A DNA stretch of 64,000 nt from Panacagrimonas sp052389915 (lineage in GTDB: Bacteria; Pseudomonadota; Gammaproteobacteria; Nevskiales; Nevskiaceae): contig JBQTHL010000014.1 in the NCBI GenBank assembly GCA_052389915.1, positions 124,001 to 188,000 on the forward strand, in the 5' to 3' direction. This document shows positions 34,542-41,724 of this stretch, one piece after another. Each line of letters opens with the position of its first letter. Within the stretch, counting starts at the first letter, position 1. The notes below the pieces were generated by a model. It was given only the letters and a program-made list of their open reading frames with translations, was not told the origin of the DNA and did no database searches. The position numbers and the translations under genes are program-made.

Positions 34542-36284
34542 ATGAACCTGATCAATGACCGCTGGCTACCCGTGATTCGGGCACAGGGCTACGAACGCAT
34601 CGCACCACGCGAGATCGCCGACACCGCCAACCCGGTGCTGCGCCTCGCTGCCACTCGGCCCGACTTCAACGCCAGCCTGATGCAGTTTCTTATCGGCCTG
34701 GTGCAGACCGCCTTCCCACCGACCGGCCAGCAGGACTGGATTGCTCGGTACCTTGCGCCGCCCACGCCGGATCAGTTGGGCATGGCTTTGGCACCGTTCG
34801 CGCCCTACTTCGCGCTGGATGGCGATGGCATTCGTTTCATGCAGGACTTCGCGCAGCAGGAGTTGGCGGAGCAGGAGCCCAATGACATCGGGGCGCTACT
34901 GATCGACTCCCCTGGCCAGAAAACCGAGACCCTTAACAAAGACCACTTCGTTAAGCGTGGCCGCATCGATGCAGCGTGTGTTCCCTGCGCGGCTGCAGCG
35001 CTGTTCACCTTGCAGACGAATGCGCCGAGCGGTGGCGCCGGACACAACACATCCCTGCGCGGCGGCGGCCCAATGACTACTTTCGTCGCGGCGACCACGC
35101 ATGGCGATATGGATGCAACCCTGTGGCGGGCAGTCTGGCTAAACGTACTTGAGCGCGATCAGATCGGCCGAAACCATCCGTCCGTTGATGTGAAAGAAGC
35201 GACAGCGATCTTTCCTTGGACGAGGCCGACGCGGACCAGCACCGACAGCAACAGTGCAGCGCGAAAAATTGCCGGAAAGCTCGGCGACGATGCGCCCGAC
35301 AAAAATCGTCCGCAGATCACCTCGATCGATGGTCATCCTTTGTGGGTTTACTGGGCTACGCCGCGGCGCATCGTGCTGGATTTTGAAACGGTCTACGTCG
35401 GTGTCTGCGATCTATGTGGTGAATCGTCTTCGGCGGTGGTGAGCAAATACCGCACCGAGACTTATGGGGCGAACTACACAACCGGGTGGCGTCATCCGCT
35501 TTCACCTTACCGGCGCAAGGACGAGGACGATTTGGACTTTCATCCGCAGCATTTCGGCGGAAGCACGACGTACCGTGACTGGCTCGGCCTTGCCTTGAGC
35601 ACCACACAGACACAGCAGCGGGCGATAGCGGTTTCGGAGTTTGCGGAAAGGCGGCGAGCTGCGCTCGCCCGCCATTTGGGCAATCCGCGTCGGCTACCGT
35701 TTCGCCTGCATGTCTGTGGATACCAGATGGAAAACAACATGAAGGCTGTGCGCTGGCATGAATCCCTCATGCCCCTGCCGTCGGTTGATTCCTATCGGAT
35801 CGAGGAACCCGTTCAGCGATGGATAGGCGCAGCTCAGTCCGCTTCTGAATATCTCCGTCGTGCGCTCAAGTCAGCTTGGTTTTCATCGGGCGCGACGGTG
35901 CGCGGCAAATTCGATTTCGTGACGGATGCCTACTGGCAGTCCACCGAGGATGAGTTCTACGCGCTGCTGGACGTGTTGAGCGAGGCCAGCACCGAGGCGC
36001 GCGCCAGCGATGAATCGCTGCTGTCCATGCATCTGCGATGGCACGGCGTGCTGAGGGACAAAGCACTACACCTGTTCGAGCAGCACGCGGAAAGCGGACC
36101 CGCAGAGCAGGGCAACACGAAGCGCGTTGCGCTTGCGCGTCATCAACTCGTGCTGAATCTGGGCGGGCGCAAGTTGAAGGAGGCGCTCGGCATTCCTGTC
36201 GATGCCCCGGCGTCGGCCGCAAACAAATCCCGATCACGAGGTGCCGGTGACGCGGCCAGCGTTCCCGCACCCGCCACGACTTAG
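34542..36284 (+). CDS. casA: Type I-E Cascade large subunit Cse1/CasA (Cas8e)
   Basis: Cse1 recognises the PAM and recruits Cas3. The protein has 580 residues, longer than the 502 of E. coli. The family start MNLINDRWLPVIRAQG is present, with TANPVLRLAATRPDFNASLMQFLIGLVQTAFPP and the L1-loop-like region rich in GGAGHNTSLRGGGPMTTFV. I chose ATG 34542 with GGAG five bases upstream; the preceding GTG is also in frame. Short insertions and a basic C-terminal tail (NKSRSRGAGDA) account for the extra length. casB begins 14 bp later. Confidence 0.92.
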   Translation: MNLINDRWLPVIRAQGYERIAPREIADTANPVLRLAATRPDFNASLMQFLIGLVQTAFPPTGQQDWIARYLAPPTPDQLGMALAPFAPYFALDGDGIRFMQDFAQQELAEQEPNDIGALLIDSPGQKTETLNKDHFVKRGRIDAACVPCAAAALFTLQTNAPSGGAGHNTSLRGGGPMTTFVAATTHGDMDATLWRAVWLNVLERDQIGRNHPSVDVKEATAIFPWTRPTRTSTDSNSAARKIAGKLGDDAPDKNRPQITSIDGHPLWVYWATPRRIVLDFETVYVGVCDLCGESSSAVVSKYRTETYGANYTTGWRHPLSPYRRKDEDDLDFHPQHFGGSTTYRDWLGLALSTTQTQQRAIAVSEFAERRRAALARHLGNPRRLPFRLHVCGYQMENNMKAVRWHESLMPLPSVDSYRIEEPVQRWIGAAQSASEYLRRALKSAWFSSGATVRGKFDFVTDAYWQSTEDEFYALLDVLSEASTEARASDESLLSMHLRWHGVLRDKALHLFEQHAESGPAEQGNTKRVALARHQLVLNLGGRKLKEALGIPVDAPASAANKSRSRGAGDAASVPAPATT

Positions 36285-36298
36285 ATAAGGGCCCGACC

Positions 36299-36853
36299 GT
36301 GAATAACCAACCGAGAAGTCCGTTCCGAAGCGACGACGCATTCGCGCGTTCGCTGCGCGTCTATCACTCGTCGCTGCATGACCGAAACCGACCCGCCTCG
36401 CGCGCCGCGCGGGCACGGCTTCGCCGATGCGCCGAACCGCTCGATGCCTTTGCCGAGCGTGGCGCGCACGACTTGCTGGACGCCACCGCCGAGGCCCGTG
36501 CCGTTGACGATTCGCACATGCCGCGCGAGGAAGACATCCTGGCGCTGGCCCCACTGCTGGCCTGGGTGGAGGAGCACGACGGAGCGCGATCTCTGCCGGC
36601 GCAGCTTGCCCAGACCAAAGAGACGGGTCAGGACCGACCGCTGCTGAGCGAGCTGCGCTTCAAGCGCCTGCTGGCGGCCAGCGGCACAGAGCTGTTCACC
36701 GAACTGCGCCGCGCGCTGCAAGTGATCGGCAAGCGAGCCAATGTCTTGTCGCTGGCAGAAGCGGCCTGCGACTGGCATCTCGAGCACCGCGGCCCCGATC
36801 TGCGACGACGCTGGGCCTACGACTACTACAGCAACCTTCCAACCAAGCGTTAG
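36299..36853 (+). CDS. casB: Type I-E Cascade small subunit Cse2/CasB (Cas11e)
   Basis: Cse2 dimers line the crRNA-target duplex in Cascade. The all-helical 184-residue protein starts at GTG 36299 and contains the family region RASRARLRRC-like helix, AEERGA-type turn (DAFAERGAHDLL), LLSELRFKRLLAASGTELFTELRRALQVI and WAYDYYSNLP near the end. Position between casA and cas7e makes the assignment firm. A 44-bp gap to cas7e shows no special structure. Confidence 0.88.
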   Translation: MNNQPRSPFRSDDAFARSLRVYHSSLHDRNRPASRAARARLRRCAEPLDAFAERGAHDLLDATAEARAVDDSHMPREEDILALAPLLAWVEEHDGARSLPAQLAQTKETGQDRPLLSELRFKRLLAASGTELFTELRRALQVIGKRANVLSLAEAACDWHLEHRGPDLRRRWAYDYYSNLPTKR

Positions 36854-36897
36854 CGCTCTCGCATCTAAGAACCCTGGAACCACAACGGACCCGACCG

Positions 36898-37935
36898 ATG
36901 ACCCAATTCATCCAGCTTCACCTGCTCACCAGCTATCCGCCCGCCAACCTCAATCGCGACGATCTCGGCCGGCCCAAGAGCGCCATCGTCGGCGGCGCCA
37001 GCCGCCTGCGCGTATCGAGCCAAAGTCTGAAGCGCGCGTGGCGAACATCGGAAGTTTTCGAGCGTGCGCTGGGTGCTCACCGCGGCACGAGAACCAAATC
37101 GCTGGGACGTGACCTGTTGGCTCGTCTGCTGACCTTGGGAATCGACGAGAAGAAGGCCACGGCTTGGCTTGCACCCGTTATCAAAGTGTTCGGAAAGACT
37201 GAAACGGGCAACCCGCTCATCACCGGACAGCTCTTCCACATCAGTCCGGAAGAACGTCAGGGCGTGGACGATCTGGTGGAAAAACTGGCAAGCGAGAAGC
37301 GCGCTCCCGTTGAGGACGAACTCAAGCTGCTGCGCCGCGACCACAAGGGCGCCGATATCGCGATGTTCGGACGCATGCTGGCCGAGGTACCGATCTACAA
37401 CATAGAAGCCGCCGTCCAGGTCGCCCACGCCTTCACCGTTCACAAGGTGCAGATCGAAGACGACTACTTCACTGCGGTGGACGATCTGAACAAGGGCGAA
37501 GAGGACCTGGGCGCGGGACACCTGGGCGAAACCGGCTTCGGCGCTGGCGTGTTCTACCTCTACATCTGCATCAATCGCGACCTGTTGCAAGAGAACCTTC
37601 AGGGCGATGCGGCGCTGACCGCCAAGACCCTGCACGCCCTGCTCGAATGCGCGGCCACCGTGGCTCCGACCGGCAAACAGAACAGCTTCGCCAGTCGCGC
37701 GCATGCCCTTTATTGCCTGGCGGAGAAGGGGCCGCAGCAGCCGCGTTCGCTGTCGCTGGCGTTCACGCGGCCGATTCTGGACGGCGATGTGCAGTCCCTA
37801 GCGATCACCGAGCTGGATCGACTGGTTGCGAACATGGATCAGGTTTATGGGCCGCGTTGCGAGGGCCGCAAGTCCTTCAACGTGCTGACCGGCACGGGCA
37901 GCCTGCGGGAACTTCAGGACTTCATTACGGGGTAG
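36898..37935 (+). CDS. cas7e: Type I-E Cascade backbone Cas7e (CasC/Cse4)
   Basis: Six copies of Cas7e form the Cascade backbone along the crRNA spacer. The 345-residue protein begins at ATG 36898 and has the N-terminal signature FIQLHLLTSYPPANLNRDDLGRPKSAIVGGASRLRVSSQSLKRAWR. Further motifs are DIAMFGRMLA, NIEAAVQVAHAFTVHKVQIEDDYFTAVDDL and the thumb/helical region ending YGPRCEGRKSFNVLTG. All are diagnostic for the Cse4/CasC family. It ends 3 bp before the cas5e start. Confidence 0.96.
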   Translation: MTQFIQLHLLTSYPPANLNRDDLGRPKSAIVGGASRLRVSSQSLKRAWRTSEVFERALGAHRGTRTKSLGRDLLARLLTLGIDEKKATAWLAPVIKVFGKTETGNPLITGQLFHISPEERQGVDDLVEKLASEKRAPVEDELKLLRRDHKGADIAMFGRMLAEVPIYNIEAAVQVAHAFTVHKVQIEDDYFTAVDDLNKGEEDLGAGHLGETGFGAGVFYLYICINRDLLQENLQGDAALTAKTLHALLECAATVAPTGKQNSFASRAHALYCLAEKGPQQPRSLSLAFTRPILDGDVQSLAITELDRLVANMDQVYGPRCEGRKSFNVLTGTGSLRELQDFITG

Positions 37936-37938
37936 GCC

Positions 37939-38763
37939 ATGTCAGACGTACTCCTGTTCCGGCTGTATGCGCCGCTGGCGAGTTTCGGCACCGTGGCGGT
38001 AGGCGAGCAGAGACCCAGCCAGACGCATCCCGGCAAGAGCTTGGTAGTGGGCCTGTTGGCGGCCGCGCTCGGAATTCGTCGTGATGAAGAAGCGCGGCTC
38101 TCGCAGCTCACGGCTGAACTTGGCCTGGCCGTCCTGCAACTGAGCAGCGGCGATCTACTGCGCGATTACCACACGGCCCAGGTGCCGAGTCAGAGCGATC
38201 TAAATAAGTCGCCGCACTACAGCCGGCGCGACGAGTTGCGCGCCGCGCCCAAGCAGGAACTGAACACGATCCTGTCCTCGCGCGACTACCGCAGCGAGGC
38301 CGTCAACGTGGTCGCGGTCTGGCGACGAGCCGGATGTGATGACGCGGTGCCGAGCTTGTCGCAGCTTGCGACTGCGTTGGAGCAGCCGCGGTTCACGCTT
38401 TATATCGGCCGCAAGAGTTGTCCGCTGTCTTTACCGCTCGCGCCGCGGGTCGTCGAGGCGGCCGATATCCGCGCCGCCTTCGAGGCGGAGCTGTCTGATT
38501 TCGAGAATCGCTGGAAAATCGTTCGCGGGGCCGGTCAATCTGGATTTGGTCTGGTCCCTCAGCGTCTGGGCATCGGCAAGTTTCTGGGTCCCGCACCGAC
38601 CTGGATGTTCTGGGAGGACGGCGATGTGAACGATCCACCGCCCGGCCTTGAATCCCTCCAGAGCCACACGCGCCACGACGCGGCACTGAGCCGCAAGCGC
38701 TGGCAATTCGGTGCACGGCTCGAACACGTTGCGAGCTGGCCAAAACCGGAGGCGAGCACGTGA
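37939..38763 (+). CDS. cas5e: Type I-E Cascade Cas5e (CasD)
   Basis: Cas5e caps the crRNA 5' handle. The 274-residue RAMP protein begins at ATG 37939. It has the family start LLFRLYAPLASFGTVAVGEQRPSQTHPGKSLVVGLLAAALGI, followed by RDYHTAQVP, LSSRDYRSEAVNVVAVW, and the glycine-rich loop LYIGRKSCPLSLPL. Its TGA overlaps the GTG start of cas6e (GTGA), giving translational coupling. Length is slightly above the E. coli 224 residues, because of a C-terminal extension after SLQSHTRHDAALSRKRW. Confidence 0.93.
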   Translation: MSDVLLFRLYAPLASFGTVAVGEQRPSQTHPGKSLVVGLLAAALGIRRDEEARLSQLTAELGLAVLQLSSGDLLRDYHTAQVPSQSDLNKSPHYSRRDELRAAPKQELNTILSSRDYRSEAVNVVAVWRRAGCDDAVPSLSQLATALEQPRFTLYIGRKSCPLSLPLAPRVVEAADIRAAFEAELSDFENRWKIVRGAGQSGFGLVPQRLGIGKFLGPAPTWMFWEDGDVNDPPPGLESLQSHTRHDAALSRKRWQFGARLEHVASWPKPEAST

Positions 38764-39431
38764 GCTATCTCTCCAGGGTGCGACTCGATACCGCGCACGC
38801 CGACGCGCACCAGCATTTGCGCCAGCTCGCGTCCGGCCCGTATTCGGAACACCAGATGCTGTGGGCGCTGTGGGGCGAACGGCCCACAGCGCAGCGGGAT
38901 TTTCTGTTCCGGCAAGTGGAAGCTGCCGGGCCGACGTACTTCGTTCAGTCGGACTTCCCTCCACTCCCGCATAGCGGCGCATGGATTGCGGAGACCAAGG
39001 AATTTCGCCCGCGAATTGCGGACGGCGATTCGCTGGCCTTCGATCTGCGTGCCAACCCGGTGGTGACCCGGCGTGGTCCCAACGGCAAGGCGCTTCGTCA
39101 CGATGTGATTCGCGACGCGCTACTGAAGCATGAGCCCGGTGCGGAGCCGGCACACCGGCCTTCCGTAGAGCGCGAAGCGGGTTTGAACTGGCTTGCGGCG
39201 CAGGGCCAGCGCCACGGCTTCGAGTTCGATCTGGACGAGGTTCGAACCGGCGCGTATCGACAGGAACGTCTGCGCGGCGGCCGCAAGGGTGAGGACATTC
39301 GCTACTCCACGCTGGATTTCACCGGGCGTGTATCTATCACCGACGCAGCCGCTTTTCTGGCGGCGCTTCGCAGCGGCATCGGCAAGGCAAAAGCCTTCGG
39401 CTGTGGATTGCTACTGATCCGGCGCGCTTGA
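38760..39431 (+). CDS. cas6e: Type I-E crRNA endoribonuclease Cas6e (CasE)
   Basis: Cas6e cuts the CRISPR precursor within the repeat and stays bound to the hairpin. The 223-residue RAMP protein starts at GTG 38760. The N-terminal SYLSRVRLD strand is followed by EHQMLWALWGE, where His31 is the probable catalytic histidine (His20 in E. coli). The C-terminal glycine-rich loop is SGIGKAKAFGCGLLLI, which matches the G-rich repeat-binding motif. Usually cas1 follows directly; here a 940-bp toxin-antitoxin-like insertion separates them. Confidence 0.94.
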   Translation: MSYLSRVRLDTAHADAHQHLRQLASGPYSEHQMLWALWGERPTAQRDFLFRQVEAAGPTYFVQSDFPPLPHSGAWIAETKEFRPRIADGDSLAFDLRANPVVTRRGPNGKALRHDVIRDALLKHEPGAEPAHRPSVEREAGLNWLAAQGQRHGFEFDLDEVRTGAYRQERLRGGRKGEDIRYSTLDFTGRVSITDAAAFLAALRSGIGKAKAFGCGLLLIRRA

Positions 39432-39485
39432 GTCCCAGGCGCTGCCGACCGAAGATCGAATCTCAGCGGAACTAGGAGCTTGAAC

Positions 39486-39779
39486 ATGGAATGGCGAGAC
39501 CGCATCACCAGCGACCCGGCAGTACTGGTCGGCAAGCCCGTCATCAAGGGCACGCGGATTTCTGTGGAGCTGATTCTGGGCTGGCTTGCCAACGGCTGGT
39601 CGCACGAGCAGCTCCTGGAGTCGTATCCACGCATCACGCGCGAAGACATCCTGGCTGCGCTGGCTTTTGCGGCGGAGATACTGCATGACGAGCGATACAT
39701 CGCTTCGCCCATGACCGGCGAAGCCAAGGCCTACAGCAATAAAATGAGCGCAGTAGCGAGTTTCGAGGTGTTGCGATGA
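39486..39779 (+). CDS. DUF433 (VapB45-like) antitoxin 1, inside the cas operon
   Basis: The 97-residue protein starts at ATG 39486 with GGAG seven bases upstream. The DUF433 domain occupies about 1-72: RITSDPAVLVGKPVIKGTRISVELILGWLANGW, SHEQLLESYPRITREDILAALAFA. This family binds DNA by a helix-turn-helix and is the usual partner of DUF5615 PIN-like toxins. Residues 73-97 form an extension without known motif. Its stop overlaps the ATG of the second DUF433 gene (ATGA). It lies between cas6e and cas1, in the same direction. Confidence 0.85.
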   Translation: MEWRDRITSDPAVLVGKPVIKGTRISVELILGWLANGWSHEQLLESYPRITREDILAALAFAAEILHDERYIASPMTGEAKAYSNKMSAVASFEVLR

Positions 39780-40012
39780 ACTGGAAAAACCGGATTGAGA
39801 CTAACCCCGAGATCTGTGGCGGCCGGCCTCGTGTAGCGGGTACGCGGCTCACGGTGGAGTTTCTGCTTGGTCTGAAGGCGGCCGGCTGGACCGAGACACA
39901 GATCCTGGAAAACTACTCTCACCTCACGGACGACGACCTGCGCTCAGTGTTCGCGTTCGTGCAGGCGCTGATCGAGGAAGAAAAGTACGTGGCCTTCCCC
40001 AAGGTCGCCTGA
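39776..40012 (+). CDS. DUF433 (VapB45-like) antitoxin 2, inside the cas operon
   Basis: The 78-residue DUF433 protein reads MNWKNRIETNPEICGGRPRV, then AGTRLTVEFLLGLKAAGW, ending in YVAFPKVA. It is clearly related to the gene before it, but diverged (roughly 40% identical by eye), so the two are not a recent copy. It overlaps its upstream neighbour by ATGA and its downstream toxin-like neighbour by TGATG. Such coupling usually keeps antitoxin in excess over toxin. Two antitoxin-like genes for one toxin-like gene is unusual. Confidence 0.85.
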   Translation: MNWKNRIETNPEICGGRPRVAGTRLTVEFLLGLKAAGWTETQILENYSHLTDDDLRSVFAFVQALIEEEKYVAFPKVA

Positions 40013-40368
40013 TGAAGTGGCTGGCCGACGAGAACATCGCTGGCTATGCCATTGAGTTCCTGCGCCATGCGGGACATGACGTTGCGGCGGTGAAGGAGAT
40101 TGAGCCAGGTCTCCCGGACAAGGGCGTGCTGGCTTTGGCGCGCAAGCAAGACCGCATTCTGTTGTCGTTCGACCGCGATCATGGCGACCTGATTTTCAAT
40201 CAGGGTGTGCCGGCGCCCCATGCCGTGGTTTATCTGAGACTCCATCCGACTTCGCCCGAATCGCTAGCAACCATCCTGACCCGAGTCGTTGCACTTGAGG
40301 AAGAAGCCCTGACCGGACAGTTCACGGTGGCGACTGAAGAGGGGTTGCGGCAGCGCCGTCTGCCCTAA
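40012..40368 (+). CDS. DUF5615 PIN-like toxin (VapC45/Mut7-C type), inside the cas operon
   Basis: The 118-residue protein starts MKWLADENIAGYAIEFLRHA, with Asp6 and Glu7 in the acidic DEN motif. It carries ILLSFDRDHGDLIF, with acidic residues that complete a PIN-like active site. DUF5615 proteins are predicted RNases and partners of DUF433 antitoxins. The ATG overlaps the previous stop (TGATG). Cas1 follows with only 3 bp between, so toxin, antitoxins and the adaptation genes share one transcript. Toxicity is inferred from the family. Confidence 0.85.
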   Translation: MKWLADENIAGYAIEFLRHAGHDVAAVKEIEPGLPDKGVLALARKQDRILLSFDRDHGDLIFNQGVPAPHAVVYLRLHPTSPESLATILTRVVALEEEALTGQFTVATEEGLRQRRLP

Positions 40369-40371
40369 TTC

Positions 40372-41295
40372 GTGGCCGACCTCCTGCCTCCGCTCAAACC
40401 CATCCCGATCAAGGAGCGGATGTCGGTGCTGTTTGTCGACAAGGGAAATCTCGACGTGCTCGACGGCGCGTTCGTGGTGGTGGACAAGAACGGTGTGCGC
40501 ACCCACATCCCGGTGGGCGGCGTGGCTTGCCTGATGCTGGAGGTCGGCACGCGCATTTCGCACGCGGCGGTGCGTCTGGCGGCTCTGGTGGGCACCTTGC
40601 TGGTGTGGATTGGCGAGGGCGGTGTGCGGCTTTATTCCGCCGGCCAGCCCGGTGGCGCGCGGGCTGACCGTCTGCTCTACCAGGCGCAGCTCGCGCTCGA
40701 TGAGGACGCAAGGCTCAGGGTGGTTCGCGAGATGTATCGGCGACGTTTCGGCGAAGAACCGCCTGCCCGTCGCAGCGTGGATCAGCTTCGCGGAATCGAG
40801 GGCGCGCGGGTGCGCAAGATGTATCAGTTGCTGGCGCAGAAGTACGGCGTGGAGTGGAAGGCGCGCACTTACGACATCGAGACCTGGGATGCGGGCGACC
40901 TGCCCAATCGCTGCCTGTCGGCCGCGACATCCTGTTTGTACGGCGTGACCGAGGCCGCGGTGCTGGCTGCCGGATACGCCCCGGCCATTGGGTTCATACA
41001 CAGCGGCAAGCCCTTGTCGTTCGTGTACGACGTAGCCGATCTGTACAAGTTCGAAACGGTGGTGCCGATTGCATTTTCCATCGCGGCTAGGAATCCAGCC
41101 GAGCCGGAACGGCAGGTGCGGCTGGCCTGCCGCGATACCTTTCGCCAGAGCAAGCTGCTGGAGCGGATCATTCCGGACATCGAATCCATGCTCGCAGCGG
41201 GCCTGCTCACGCCACCGCGGCCGCACGAGGACCAGCTTGAGCCGGCAATTCCCGATCCGGAAAGTCTGGGCGATCCAGGGCACCGCGCAGCATGA
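40372..41295 (+). CDS. cas1e: CRISPR adaptation integrase Cas1 (type I-E)
   Basis: Cas1 with Cas2 integrates new spacers at the leader end. The 307-residue protein begins at GTG 40372. It has the type I-E start PLKPIPIKERMSVLFVDKGNLDVLDGAFVVVD. The catalytic residues are Glu143 (GIEGARVRKMY), His210 (GFIHSGKP) and Asp223 (YDVADLYK). They are spaced exactly as Glu141, His208 and Asp221 in E. coli. The C-terminal tail is rich in Pro and charged residues. It overlaps the cas2 start by ATGA. Confidence 0.97.
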   Translation: MADLLPPLKPIPIKERMSVLFVDKGNLDVLDGAFVVVDKNGVRTHIPVGGVACLMLEVGTRISHAAVRLAALVGTLLVWIGEGGVRLYSAGQPGGARADRLLYQAQLALDEDARLRVVREMYRRRFGEEPPARRSVDQLRGIEGARVRKMYQLLAQKYGVEWKARTYDIETWDAGDLPNRCLSAATSCLYGVTEAAVLAAGYAPAIGFIHSGKPLSFVYDVADLYKFETVVPIAFSIAARNPAEPERQVRLACRDTFRQSKLLERIIPDIESMLAAGLLTPPRPHEDQLEPAIPDPESLGDPGHRAA

Positions 41296-41609
41296 TCGTG
41301 ATCGTGCTTGAGAACGCGCCGCCGCGGTTGCGGGGGCGCCTGGCCATCTGGTTGCTGGAAGTTCGGGCAGGCGTTTACGTTGGGGATTACAACCGCAAGG
41401 TACGTGAGTACCTTTGGAAACAGGTTGAGGAGGGCATCGGCGACGGCAACGCGGTGATCGCTTGGCGCGATGTTTCCGATGAAGCTGGGTTTCGTTTCGA
41501 GACTGTAGGAAAGAATCGCCGTGTCCCGGTCGATTTCGACGGGACTCGACTTGTGGAATTTCTTCCCGAAGCCGCGTTGCCAATCGATGGGTCGACCGGT
41601 CGCGGCTGA
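41292..41609 (+). CDS. cas2e: CRISPR adaptation protein Cas2 (type I-E)
   Basis: The 105-residue protein has the type I-E Cas2 start MIVIVLENAPPRLRGRLAIWLLEVRAGVYVG, followed by KVREYLWKQVEEGIGDGNAVIAW and a C-terminal strand FDGTRLVEFLP. In type I-E, Cas2 is a structural dimer in the Cas1-Cas2 integrase. Its ATG overlaps the end of cas1. The CRISPR leader starts at its stop. Confidence 0.95.
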   Translation: MIVIVLENAPPRLRGRLAIWLLEVRAGVYVGDYNRKVREYLWKQVEEGIGDGNAVIAWRDVSDEAGFRFETVGKNRRVPVDFDGTRLVEFLPEAALPIDGSTGRG

Positions 41610-41724
41610 ACGTTTATTAACAATTCGAAGTAGTGTCGTCTGACCGGAGCTGACGCCGGCTCGGAATGCCGGTAGATTTTGTTGTGCAGCAAACAGCCTA
41701 TAGGTTCAAGCGTTTGCGTTTAGA
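41610..41724 (+). promoter_or_regulatory. CRISPR leader
   Basis: These 115 bp between the cas2 stop and the first repeat are less GC-rich than the surroundings (TTTATTAACAATTC, GATTTTGTTGTGCAGC). A -10-like TATAGG lies at 41699-41704, about 20 bp before the first repeat, without a convincing -35. No good IHF consensus is visible. The placement and the repeat orientation identify it as the leader, so new spacers should enter near 41725. Confidence 0.75.
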
